Below, one piece after another: positions 53,832 through 64,000 of a stretch of 64,000 nt of DNA; within the stretch, counting starts at the first letter, position 1, and every line of letters starts with the position of its first letter. The position numbers and the translations under genes were made by a program. This stretch comes from Immersiella caudata (Eukaryota > Ascomycota > Sordariomycetes > Sordariales > Lasiosphaeriaceae). Where the stretch lies: assembly GCA_030512335.1 (NCBI GenBank), contig JAULSU010000003.1:5642001-5706000 (forward strand). The letters run 5' to 3'. Below the pieces are notes generated by a model, which worked only from the letters and a program-made list of their open reading frames with translations, did no database searches and had not been told where the DNA came from.

Positions 53832-55966
53832 TCAACCCCAGATGGGCGCTAGCGCGAGGAGGTTCCCCCACATCTGCGGCTCGAAACAGCTGACGAACCC
53901 CCTCAGCGCGTTCCTCCCATCGTACCCCTGAAAAGTGACTGGATCCGTAGTCTTGGGCACCTTGAGCCCTTTTAGTGGGTCGATTAGCCTGTCGCTGGTG
54001 GTCCAGAGGCGGAACACGCCGATGCCGCCCTTGTTGCCTGGCTCGGGGACGACCTGCCCAATCTCCACTCGTGAAATCTTCTCGCCGACCTGCAGGGGCT
54101 CAATGAAGAACTTCATGCCGGGCTGACTGCTGTAATCGCGTGGCGGGTGCGCGAGGACCCCCTCGGTGTAATACAGTCTAACAAGGTACATGATGTACTG
54201 CCACTCGCCGGCCAGCCCCTCCATGGGGGTGACGTACAGCTCCATCGACACTGGCCATGACGCCGGAGCGATACCCTTTCCCAGCGGTACTGCATCATTC
54301 ACTGCGGTGGGCGTGAAGCCGCTGGGCTCGTCGTTGGTGAATCTCGCGTTGTTGGTCAGCGGGCTGGCGAAGCGATAGGCACGGTAGAGATCGCGGTTTT
54401 CCTTGCGCTCCATCCATGAAGCGTCGCCTGGATGCATCCTCGCGAGCTCTTCCGCAGAGCAAATGCCACCAGGGGCCACGGAGGGGGCCGGACGTGACTG
54501 CGACTTGGCAGGCTCAGCTGGCACTGGCTGAGCTTGTGATTGGGACGCCATCATGGGAAATCCCTGGAGGAGCGCCACCTTGTTGAGCTCGACCGCGATG
54601 GGGGCATCTTGCTTGAGGATGGGGAGACGTGTCGCCCAGATCTCGGACGATGGGACCTTGTCGATGCGTTCCTGCGGAATTTTGGACGGCTCGTCGTTGA
54701 GGAGGTCCACGATGGCCACGATCTCCTTCATGATGCTGCGCACGAACTTGCGTTGCTGCACCAAGCTCTCGACGTCGATGCTGATGGGGTCTCGGAAAGG
54801 GCTGAGCTTGTAGGCACCCGGATTTGCCATGATGTCGTTGAGCCGAGTGAGGCTGCTCTTGTAGGCCATGTAGCTGTCGAGCAGCTCCTCAGCAGGCGCA
54901 CGCGCTAGCGAGAAGTTTGGGATCTGGGAGGCGCTGTCGACTTCCCATTCCAAGAAGCTGCGGTTTTTGGTGTATTTGGTCAGGATCGCCCAAGTTCGCT
55001 GCGGGCAAGCGGCCACACGGTTAGGGAACGAAGCCGCCGCCTTCATCAGGGTGTCCAAGGTCCACTCCTGTCCATCTGTGGGTAAAAAGTGATGTTAGAA
55101 CTGCGAAGGTCAAATACAGAGAAGAGCTGCCATTCACCTGGTTTGATCTCACCGCCACCTGTCCAGTTGACCGTAATGGTGGTTTCGGTTTCGCGGAGGG
55201 TCGCATCAAGCCCTGAGCTACCGAGGTTCTCGCTCAAAGTGAAACCCTTTCCAGATGGGGCATTAAATTTGCCTTTCAACCTTCACCGTTGCAATGTCAG
55301 CAAAGAGAGACCGGAGCCCTTGATGCAGGGAGAACTCGGAGGCGACGAACTTGGACTCTACTTCCGCTTTCCTTCTCACATCCAGGACTTTGATGGAAAC
55401 GATGCCGTGAAACTCGCCCCCACTAAGGAACCCGGAGATGTAGCAGTCGCCGTAGACGGAGAAGAAAGACTGGCCAGCCGTCTTGACTTTTGGGTCCGGC
55501 TGGCGGCTAGGACCGTGGTGCACGACATGTCAGCTGGTCTGGGTCGTCTTCAGGGATGCGCGGAGGTGGAAAGGGAGCTGGTTGGGACTACCTACAACTT
55601 GGCGTCCTTGGTCGTGGTGGTCGACTCATTGATCACCTTGACCGAGACGACAGCATTGATGTCGCTGGCCGAAAACTTCGCTTCGTCGACGCCTGAGGAG
55701 TTGCCAGAGAGTTCGATTGTTCCCGACTTGACAGACGCGGCAGGACTGATGTTCAGGTTGCGAACCACATCGGAAATCTTGTCGACGAACCTCGAGCTGT
55801 ACGACACGGATTGCGAGACACCCTTGGGGTCCGCTGGCCGTCCGGATGCGCGGGGCGTCTCTGAAATTTCCACGGCATCGAGAATGCAAGGCACTTGGAG
55901 GAAGGAGTTGAACCCTTGGCCAAGTCGCATCGACTCGTTGTACGGGACGAGAACGATGTCGCTCAT
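53832..55966 (-). CDS. Fungal MACPF-like protein 1
   Basis: Predicted 637 aa in four exons: 55966-55596, 55506-55351, 55280-55138, 55075-53832. Introns are 89, 70 and 62 bp; exon phases close without stops. The start at 55966 is the first ATG before the conserved-looking N-terminus. The central block FFSVYGDCYISGFLSGGEF in exon 2 resembles a membrane-attack-complex/perforin-like core seen in many fungal proteins, and the helical region that follows fits. No secretion signal. The C-terminal 220 residues look beta-rich. MACPF proteins can form pores, but many fungal members are unstudied and there is no direct evidence of activity. Paired head-to-head with a second such gene at 56556. Family assignment is from motif memory only. 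Confidence 0.6.
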
Positions 55967-56555
55967 CGTTTCAGCTTCCGACGGATGGGAGGCAACTTGG
56001 CAAGGTTGGAGATTCGATGATGGCGGATGCTTTGGGACGCAGAAAGATATTTTGGAGGGGGCTCTGAGTGCATGTTTTCGAAATCTGCGTCGTTGTGGTC
56101 GCAGAGTTTGCGATGTGACGGCTGCTGCATCGGTCTTGGCAATAATTGTCTGGACGCCGCACCCTGCTGAAAGCTGAAAAGGGCAGACTATTGACGCGGC
56201 CAATGTTGCCCTCTGCATTGCAGCTGAAAAGCCCTTGTTGCCCCCACAGCTGGGCACGCGCCTTCCGGCTGGGTCTGGACTCGGAGGCGTGGCCTCCTTC
56301 CCCTTCCCGCCCCACTCTGCTCCAGCTGCTCACCTCCATTGTCTCCGTCCAGTCACAGAAAAGGTCGAAAAGACAAACAAAGCGAGAACTCATGCTGAGT
56401 GCGACGGTTTTGCTGGTTCACCGCCCACCACTTTGCGCCCAAAGGGATACTCGGCCTTGTTGTCAGAAACATCCATCATTGATCCAACTCATTGCGACCC
56501 CCGCAGCCTCGAAGAAGAATTGAAACGTCCGAATCGGCCAACAACATCGCCCTTC
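55967..56555. promoter_or_regulatory. Bidirectional promoter region of the MACPF-like pair
   Basis: 589 bp between two divergent starts. Long enough to hold both promoters; no specific element identified. Confidence 0.4.
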
Positions 56556-59500
56556 ATGGCACCACACGACGAGACAGGGTCTCCACCTGTCAGCTCTGAC
56601 AAAGATGCACTGTCGGTGAAGGTGACGAGCCTTGTTATGGTCCCGGGCCCCAACGAAGCAGCGCTCGAGATCTCCCAAGTTCCCGTGGCGACCTTGATTC
56701 TCCCAAAGCAAGTTGAGAATAGCCCGTCTAACTTTCCGAAATGCTGACTCGAACCTCGTAGAAAAACCTTGGCCGATGCCACGCTGCACGATGTCAAGGA
56801 GAAACTTGCAGCTGGCATCATTCGCAAAGGCCAGACCTTCCAGTTCTGCGTCCAGGACGGGTCGACGGTGCCGGATGATCTGATGCTGGAGGCCTACACG
56901 ACCAAGCTGCGGATGAGAGTCCCAGATGATGTATGTGATTGCCATGCGTACTCTATGACGGCTGTATTTTAACATGGTGTCAGCTCGGCCAGGTGCCCGT
57001 GTACATCGTCGCGACCAAAGAACCTGCTGCAAGCCAGTCCTCCCTTCTTGACGGCACCGCTGGAGTCTTCGTACTCAAGTTCGTCCGCATGGACAACCAA
57101 CCAAGCGACGCTCTTAACGTGGGATCGCTTCACTCATCCGCCTTCAAGGGCAGAGATGCGTCCACCATGCGGCTAGGGGAGCTACGAAAGCTCATTGGCG
57201 ACATGTCTTCCAGTTCCAAATCCGATGTATTTTGCACCCTAGACTCGACCGAGGTGAGCGACGGGCTTTCGCTTCAGCAGTACCTGGAGCTGGATGTAAG
57301 TTGGCATTATCGGTGGGCAAAAAGACCCAAAGGGGGCCGCCAATTGACAGTGATACTCCTCAGAGCAATCAGGTATTCGAGCAGACAGGCGCGCCCTCGG
57401 TCATTATCCGCTTCCGCCTGACTGGGGCCACTGTTTCCGCCGCTGATCCCAAGTTCCACGGCGCGACAAGCCCCTCGAATGACTGGTCTGGGGCTCCTGC
57501 GATAGAGCAACCCAGATTCGACCCCACGTTCCAGGACCGCTCAGGCGATGAGCTACACGCCGACCTCAGCAACGAGTTCAGAATCGCGGAGCAGCTTGAC
57601 CCGTCCCAGGTAGCGGCCAGAGACGCCAACCCCCTGAAGCAGATAACCCAAATGGACGAGAGGGACTGGGATGCCGTCCTGCGCGGATGCTCGCTGCTGT
57701 ATGGGTGGAAGGTTAACAATGCAACCAATACGATCGAACGAGCAACGACACCAGCATTCAGGATTCGCCCGAGAGTCGCAGAAACGTACGGAGGTGATCT
57801 AGCGCTAACCCTAGGCGCTGACCTTGGAACGAGCGGAGATGACGTGGCGACCGAGGAAGAAGGAACTCGGAATGGACGGTCAAGACGTCCCATCACGGCC
57901 GATGACGTTAGTGGCCCGAAGCCGATAAAGCTTGGAGCTGTACCATCGTATGTCGTGAATGACAGCTCCCGTATCGAGGTCAGCCTGGTCGAGAGTGAAT
58001 TCCAGGAGTCGATGGCACGGAACCACTTCAGCTCGTCGTCCTTTGAGGCATCAGCGTAAGTTGCCTTGTTGCACCTCTACATCTCGGTCGTGCTGAGTTG
58101 CACTAAACAATCATGCTAGCTCTGGTGCGTTCAAGGGCGTGTCAGCTGGCGTAAGTGGAGGTACCTCCAGCGCGAGTTCGAGCGGCCTGCAGCAAGGTAA
58201 GGCAGCGTATTCGAAACAAATGATTGGAAAATACATGGTTAGTGCCCCGTGAGACATTTGAGCACGCGACCTCCAAATCGTGCCATGGTCCGGCTGACAC
58301 AATACAGTTCCCTAGGGTCAATGTTTTCCTCCGGCCTGAAGACATGGAACCAACCGAAGAACTAAAAGAAGCCATCAAGTTGATTCGTGGGACTCGAAAT
58401 GTAGGGCAACACACTCACTATGCCCGTTTTGTCTGACTTGTCCCGTTGCTCCTTCTAACGGGGTTACCGACACCTTAGATCATGGCTTTGCGCGCGCTCT
58501 ATGCCACCTTCGGCCAGCTCTTTTGTCAGGCCGTGACCTTGGGCGGTTGTCTTCACACGACCAAAATTGTCGAGGGAACACAATCAACCAGCATGTCCAA
58601 GGAAAAGAGTCAATTCAAGTGCGAAGTAGGGGCTGCGGTGTCGACTGTGAGTAGTGTCCTCGATGCGCCTGGCAAAACCACCACACAACACACATTGCCC
58701 GTGAAGCATCCAGGATAGTGGTGACTGACAAGTCCTCCCAGCCTCTTTTCTCTGCCAGCGCGAAGACGACCAGCGAGACAGGAAAGAGCAGCGAAGACGC
58801 CAAGAAGGACAAGAAGTCCAGCGAGCTCATGGTGTTCGAGGCCACAGGTGGCAACACGATCCTCTCGGCGGATCCTGCCGCTTGGTCTGGCTCGGTAGCG
58901 GACTTCAACAACTGGCGAGTCATTGACCAGTGGGGAGTGGGATTTCTCGTTGACGCCATCACCCAGATGCAGGACTACGGCGACGTCAAGATGTGGTTCC
59001 TCGGTGCCATCCCGACCCTGAGTAATTATATCGTGATACCAGACTCACGCACAGTGCATGCCCGCCTGCGCGTCAGCGGGCATGACGACGCTTTTAGGCG
59101 AATAACAGGGCGCGAGGTAAGCCTACTCGAACAAACCCTTGTTGACCATTCTTGGCACTGACCCCGCTCAGCAACAAGCATATCTGGGCCACGACCCAAG
59201 CAAGCCCGTCAAGCCCTTGCGGTCAAAGATGGATTGGCGTCCCGTAACGACCGAAGCAAAAACGGTGACGGAGACGCCTTGGGGCATCCAGACTGACATC
59301 AGCGTCGTGACAACGCAGGTGCAATGGGAGCAGCGGGAGGCCCTGTTCTTCCCCGTTGCTACCCGCGCGCCCGCTCTGCATTTTCCAGTTGGGAAAGAAG
59401 TCGGTGTGTGATTCCTCATCCTCAAGTTTCCACCCCCGATAGGACTACACTGATGGAGGTTCCTGGGCAGGCACCGCCGATGACAAACGCCTCTGGCAGA

Positions 59501-60547
59501 CGATCTGGCGCTTCGAAGCCGCCCACGGCTACGCGGTACGCACCTACTCTCCTGTCGTAATCAGTGTCATTCGTTTGTTTGCTGAAACTCCAATAACCGA
59601 GCTGACCAAATCCCCCTCGCTCAGCTTACCCCTGAAACCCTGGTCCGCATCAAGTCTTGCGCCCTGACCAGAACCGTCACCATCGACCCGCCCCCTGGCG
59701 CTGCTGGCGTGTCTCCCAGTGACTCCAACACCCCCACCCAGCGTTTGACAGCCGACCTTGCCCTCACCGTCTACCGCAACGCCCAAGGCGTCTTCCTCCC
59801 CGCACTCACATCCTCAGACGAGCCCTCGTACTGGCGCCTACAACGCCTCTCCGCCTCGCCAGACAACGACCCCTCCACCGCCATCCGCCACGGCGAGCCC
59901 GTTCGTCTGACCTGGCGCTTCTCGGAGCAAGTTTCCGGCTTTCGCGATTATGTGAATGATACCTTTGGCCGAAGACGGTACGATCAGCCAGCCGAGTGTC
60001 CCTGGGATGCGCTCTGCCTCAAGATACCGTATCCGCGTTTTGAGAACGTCCAGCCCGGCGGGAGCGGCGATGATGCCGGTGTGGGTCTGATGATGAGCTG
60101 GGTGGTGGATGAGGCGCCAGTCATCAGCGAGATCCAGGTCATCGGCGAGGGAGGGAAAGGAACTGTGAAGCAGAGTGTCAACTTGCATGATGTTGCTTTC
60201 AGTGTGGATGTCCTTGGTGAGTTCTTTCTGTGTCACCTCATTTGCTTCACCAAGTCCTACTTGCCTTGACTACCCAGTTGCTAACGTTTTGGTGTCGGTG
60301 CCGTGCAGGCGACGATGGCGTAGGTGACTCGCCGGACTATATGAACATTCCGACGGACGCTGGGGAAGCGACCATGACCGGCCAGAAGCGAATCACTGGA
60401 TTCCATGTCGAGTCCTCGTCACAGCCATACCCCAACGACCCAGCGTCCATCTTGGAAGTTGTAATCCGTGGGGGTGCTGCGGGTGGACTCCCAGGCACAG
60501 TCATCGGCGGGGCGACGGCTCTCCTACCTGGCCTCTTGTCGCTCTGA
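56556..60547 (+). CDS. Fungal MACPF-like protein 2, 12 exons
   Basis: Predicted 1078 aa. Exons: 56556-56707, 56762-56930, 56984-57295, 57364-58055, 58120-58237, 58308-58400, 58479-58646, 58742-59116, 59172-59405, 59443-59535, 59625-60216, 60309-60547. All junctions keep frame. The first intron uses a GC donor (GCAAGT). The 37-bp intron at 59406-59442 is short; the acceptors at 57363 and 58741 each have a close alternative. The N-terminal part looks like small interaction modules. The segment from about 58820 (GGNTILSADPAAWSGSV, then NWRVIDQWGVGF) matches the second half of MACPF-type cores. A beta-rich C-terminus follows. No signal peptide. Membrane binding or pore formation is an inference from family, not shown. 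Confidence 0.6.
56708..56761 (+). other. GC-AG intron
   Basis: 54 bp, donor GCAAGT, branch TGCTGAC, acceptor GTAG. A GT donor two bases downstream exists (GTTGAG) but breaks the frame. Confidence 0.6.
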
Positions 60548-60742
60548 CAAGGACTTCAGGCGGACTTGGGAACTTGACTAGGAGATCTTTTGGTCCCATA
60601 CAAGTGGTCAACAGGTGGCTATTTTGGAAAACAGGCACTGCGCTGGATCAATGAGAAATTGAACGCGATATAGTAGTTGGGGGAGAGCATAGAAAGTATC
60701 TACTTGTCTGATCCTTGCGTGGCAGGATTCTCAGATACAGCA
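60548..60742. other. Convergent 3' intergenic stretch
   Basis: Between two convergent genes; nothing recognised. Confidence 0.3.
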
Positions 60743-62016
60743 TTACGAAGAAGGCTTCTGTCCGTAAATCCACCGCACCCAAAAATAGGGGTGAACCCTA
60801 GGATCCCGGAGATCCTTCCTCGTGTTTGCCAAGAAGATCTGGAACTCATCCGCCGGCCGGCCCAAAATAACATTCCACACCAGCGATGCATACCCTAAAT
60901 TTGTCAGCATTCAGATATAAAATCAACCAAGGGCAAGGCACTTACCTTCCAAATCATTCTCAAATCCCAACTGCACAAACCGCCCTACCTCCGCCAACTT
61001 CGGATCTAGCGGCCACCCGCCCATGGGAACCTTGCGATCAACTTCTGTAATATTAACAAACCCCGCCTTCTCCATCCCCGTCCTCTGCAACCCTTCCCTC
61101 AAAATCATAAAGGACCTCCCCATCTTCGGTCCCGCCTCTCGACACATATCCCCCCACATCGTCATGGCGCTCCCCGGCTTGACACTCCCGTCGTCACTCA
61201 CGTAATCGACCTCGACCTCGATGCTCTCGACCCACCCGCCGGGGGCGCAAGCAAAGTAGGCGTCGCGGAAGAGGGCGTCCCAGTCGGCGATGGAGCCGAA
61301 GAGGTAGCGCATGTGGATGTAGTCAAAGGTGCCTTCGGACCAGGTCCAGGGGGATTTGGTGCAGTCGTCGATTTCGAAGCGGACGTTGGGGGGGATCCAG
61401 GTGGGTTGGATGGGAGAGAGGTCGGTTCCTGTTACTTCGGTGGCGGGGTGCTCGTCGGCGAAGTCGCTGGTACTTTGTTAGTCACTGGATCACCAAAAAA
61501 AAAAAAGGGGGGGGGGGGGGGTTACATGGCCCAGATGCCGGTGCCGGTGCCAATGTCGAGGACGCGCTGAGGTGTTTGTCAGTCAGAAAAGGGAGGATGA
61601 AAAGGAGGAGGGCAGACCTTGGGGTTGTCGCCGATAGGCGCGCTGTAGAGCTTCCCGTCGAGAAGGATGGTCAGGTAGTGATGCGCGATGTCACCCGACT
61701 CATTGTGGCGGTCGTCGATGGGCGCAAAGTACTGGCCCTCGTGGCGCTCGCTGTGGTACTTGCGGCCCTTGATGGTGCGGTACTCGAAGATGCTGGACGA
61801 GACGGAAGCTGTGGAGTTTTGCTCGTCGCCGTAAGCAGAGTCGCCGTCGGAGTCCTGGGTTGGAGATGTCAGTCTGGGATTGACTACAAAGAAAGAGCGT
61901 GGCACGCGACATACAGGCTCCTCGAATGGCGCAGCTTCCAGCACAATGTCAGATTGCGGCGCGGCCTGAGCCGGTGGTGATGCCGGCGATGCGGCCGCCT
62001 TTGGAGGACTCGACAT
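60743..62016 (-). CDS. LaeA-like SAM-dependent methyltransferase 3
   Basis: Predicted 350 aa in five exons: 62016-61915, 61854-61618, 61566-61526, 61466-60946, 60894-60743. Introns (60, 51, 59, 51 bp) have TGAC/TAAC branches. The 60-bp first intron keeps the frame and is easy to miss; removing it joins the Ala/Pro N-terminus to DSDGDSAYGDE, the usual family order. Splicing assembles SAM motif I RVLDIGTGTGIWAI across three exons, then PTWIPPNVRFEIDD, and a canonical C-terminus HPYFWVRWIYGQKPSS. Intron 3 holds a homopolymer run (G15 next to A12 on the plus strand, 61495-61521). It is the most intron-rich of the three paralogues here; substrate unknown. Confidence 0.85.
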
Positions 62017-62487
62017 TGCGGGTTGTTGTTGCAGCAGCGGCTCAAAATCGAGAGGTGAAGATGGAAGGTGAGGTGAGACAAAAGGAGCCCCAAATCCGCA
62101 GATCCCGGGCGCACACCGATCTTATTCGGTCGTGTCCGATGCAAAAATGCGGGGACGTTCTCGGTGCCATGATTCTGGACGGCTTGGCACCACTCTTTCT
62201 GGCCCTTCTTGCATGTGTAACATCAGATGGGGGGCGGGGCTCGGGCGTCTAGAATTGGGGATTCGGAGCTGTGATTGGTCAGAGCCCCTTTTTGTGGGAG
62301 CCCGGAACGTGAAAGGAGCAGCGCCGGTGCACTGTGCGTGCCGCTTGGCCACAGCTTTGCAGCGCGATGCTGTGCATGTATACATTTCCGAGTCCGGCGA
62401 TTGCCCCGCGCCTGGTGATGGCCTCGCTTCGGAGGTGTGGGGTTTTTTTGGGGGGGAGTGCCCCAATCGACGTTCGGCCAACGGTCA
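62017..62487. other. Intergenic
   Basis: Promoter side of LaeA-like gene 3 and 3' flank of the HET gene at 62488. An inverse CCAAT (GTGATTGG) lies near 62272. No gene recognised. Confidence 0.4.
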
Positions 62488-64000
62488 TCATTGCAGCAGG
62501 ATTCCCTCCCACTTCGAGTCTTCCATGCGTTCCAGCATAACCGCTACAACTTCACCAATCCCAATCCGCTCGTACAGCCGAGTTTCCCCCTGCAGCTCAC
62601 CCTTCAGCGGCTTCCGTTCTTGCAAGATCATCACTTGATACAGCTCGGGCTTGGGTGCGTCGCTCTCGCGCACGATCAGCCGGACTGTGCTCATCTCCAG
62701 CTGAAGCCGTTTGGTTGTGGGGGTTACATTTTCAGATGGCCCAGACAAGATTGCCACGTGGACTGGCTTCATCGCGTTACCAGTTAAGATCGGGTTAATG
62801 CTATTAGCGTTGAAGATGATGTCAGAATCAATGTTGAGATCCACAATGCCAACCCGCCGGGATTGCCTGTCAAACAAGTGAAAGTACCGGTTCTCCGTTC
62901 CGTCGCTGGGCTCGGACGAAGAGATGTACAGAGTTGTTGTCAAAGTTTCAAAGTATAGAGTGTAGTGCTCGAGGACAACTTCGGGACCTACTCCAAGTGT
63001 CTGGATGGAGATATCGGCAGGTGTGTTATTAGGGTGTTCAGCGCGGTGGGCTTCCAGAAGCCCCCAATAGCGTGGTGCCGTGGGGAAAGGCCCTTCCTTG
63101 GTGGTTCGTTCCTTCTTTCGCTGTGAGATGATCCTTCTTATGCCAGGAGTAACTCGTTTCGGGTCGAGCCTCTTTGCAAATGTGGAAAGCAGAGTTTGGG
63201 GGTTGTCATCGTCACCGACGCTTGGGGCCGTAGTAGTCGCAGTCGCAGCGAGCTGTTTGGACGTCCCGGGCTGGGGGGCACTCGTACCAAGATGTTTTTG
63301 TGGTACATGGACAAAGTAGCCTTCTCCGTCGTACAAATACCAATCGATCCAAGCATGCCTTGTTGTCCAAGCAGAGAACAAGCCGCTCGGTTCCGCAGAG
63401 TAGCGTACGGAGCCTACCCAGCCACACCAAGACCAACTCGGGAAGCCAGATCGCCGCACAGCTCTTTCTTTCCGGTCCCACATCATGGCAAGGGTGAGGG
63501 AAGTCCATGTCAACCCATAGCTAATGTCGATCCCGGTGTCAGTCTTCACCATGGCGGCTAGCCCAGCGAAGGCGTGGAGAGCATCACCCTGGGACGTGAG
63601 GCACCGGTCCGAGTACGCCTCGGTCAAGCGGCGGACAAAGTCATTGGCCGCGGGGCCGATCCTCTTGAGAAGCCAAGGTTCAGGCATGGTGTCGTTCAAG
63701 TGGTACACGTAGTCGTGAATACCGAAAAAACTGATACTCTGATGCGATGTCTTCCCGAAAGGGAGCGTCCCATGAGCATTTGAAGATGACCTGGCGATTG
63801 GCGAAGATGAGGCAGCGGGGCGATGCCAAATGTTCTTGAAACCTGCCATACATGTTAGCGAAGGCTGCGGGATGGTACAAAGGAGGGAACGACCGCGTAC
63901 GTCCATGCCCGGCTCGCCCACTTTGTTCGACGCAGGGCGTTGAGCTGGCGCGGGACGATCATCCGCAGCCGCGGCCCAATAACTTCGCAGAGCTGTGGTT
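62488..64000 (-). pseudogene. HET-domain gene, C-terminal part with a frameshift (partial)
   Basis: Enters from the right edge. Exon 64000-63901 ends in a SRAWT block, and a 58-bp intron (63900-63843; GTACGC donor, GCTAAC branch, GCAG acceptor) joins it to FQEHLASPRCLIFANRQVIF, the HET-domain end (consensus WTxQExLLSxRxxIF). About 100 bp further on, near 63743-63747, one extra or missing base shifts the frame from FREDI to SISFFGIHDYVYHLNDT. From there a long open frame runs to 62488 with the usual HET-protein C-terminal landmarks FVRRLTEAYSDRCLTSQGDA, then FPSWSWCGW, then a long beta-rich tail. It is either a one-base lesion or a sequence error. Role: allorecognition and cell death by family. 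Confidence 0.75.

Noticed and set aside
1..64000. CRISPR arrays, operons or bacterial signals
   Set aside because: Introns, fungal gene families and widely spaced genes show eukaryotic DNA. No spacer-repeat array was seen.

Overview
The window reads as nuclear DNA of a filamentous ascomycete, most likely a sordariomycete. Genes are intron-poor to moderately intron-rich. Introns are about 50-110 bp with GT..AG borders and CTGAC/CTAAC branch sites. The families are typical of Pezizomycotina: HET-domain proteins, LaeA-like methyltransferases, an AA9 LPMO, a rhodopsin-domain membrane receptor and a MYND-SET protein. Several pseudogenes carry stops of the TGG->TAG or CAG->TAG kind, which is what repeat-induced point mutation (RIP; CpA->TpA) produces. 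No sequence-database search was possible, so family names rest on motifs read by eye.

Layout. 0-2 kb: an NLR-type gene (HET + NB-ARC) running off the left edge, with an intron in its P-loop and a stop beside Walker B. 2.5-5 kb: unrecognised fragments. 5.7-9 kb: LaeA-like methyltransferase and F-box/ankyrin protein. 9.5-10.5 kb: broken HET-like gene. 11.3-14.7 kb: coiled-coil protein and a large membrane protein with a GC-AG intron. 15.7-16.7 kb: tyrosinase remnant. 18.4-20.4 kb: rhodopsin-domain receptor. 21.6-23 kb: truncated HET gene. 23.5-27.6 kb: second LaeA-like gene and MYND-SET protein. 28.6-29.7 kb: broken unknown gene. 30.2-33.5 kb: large secreted repeat-containing protein. 34.7-37 kb: GNAT acetyltransferase and an RNase H-like pseudogene. 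37.2-46.7 kb: five same-strand copies, plus one opposite-strand 3' end, of a short tRNA-like element, interspersed with a small secreted protein, an O-methyltransferase and a BTB-type protein. 48.1-49 kb: AA9 LPMO. 50.9-53.2 kb: metallo-beta-lactamase-fold protein. 53.8-60.5 kb: two divergent genes that look MACPF-like. 60.7-62 kb: third LaeA-like gene. 62.5-64 kb: HET gene with a frameshift, running off the right edge.

Taken together this is an accessory region rich in self/non-self recognition (HET/NLR) genes in various states of decay, interspersed with secondary-metabolism-type methyltransferases and secreted proteins. The most novel-looking signal is the tRNA-like element family: internal Pol III A/B-box-like sequences, a pairing D-arm, an extended terminal stem of 11-14 bp and a conserved G-rich tail ending in a T-run.
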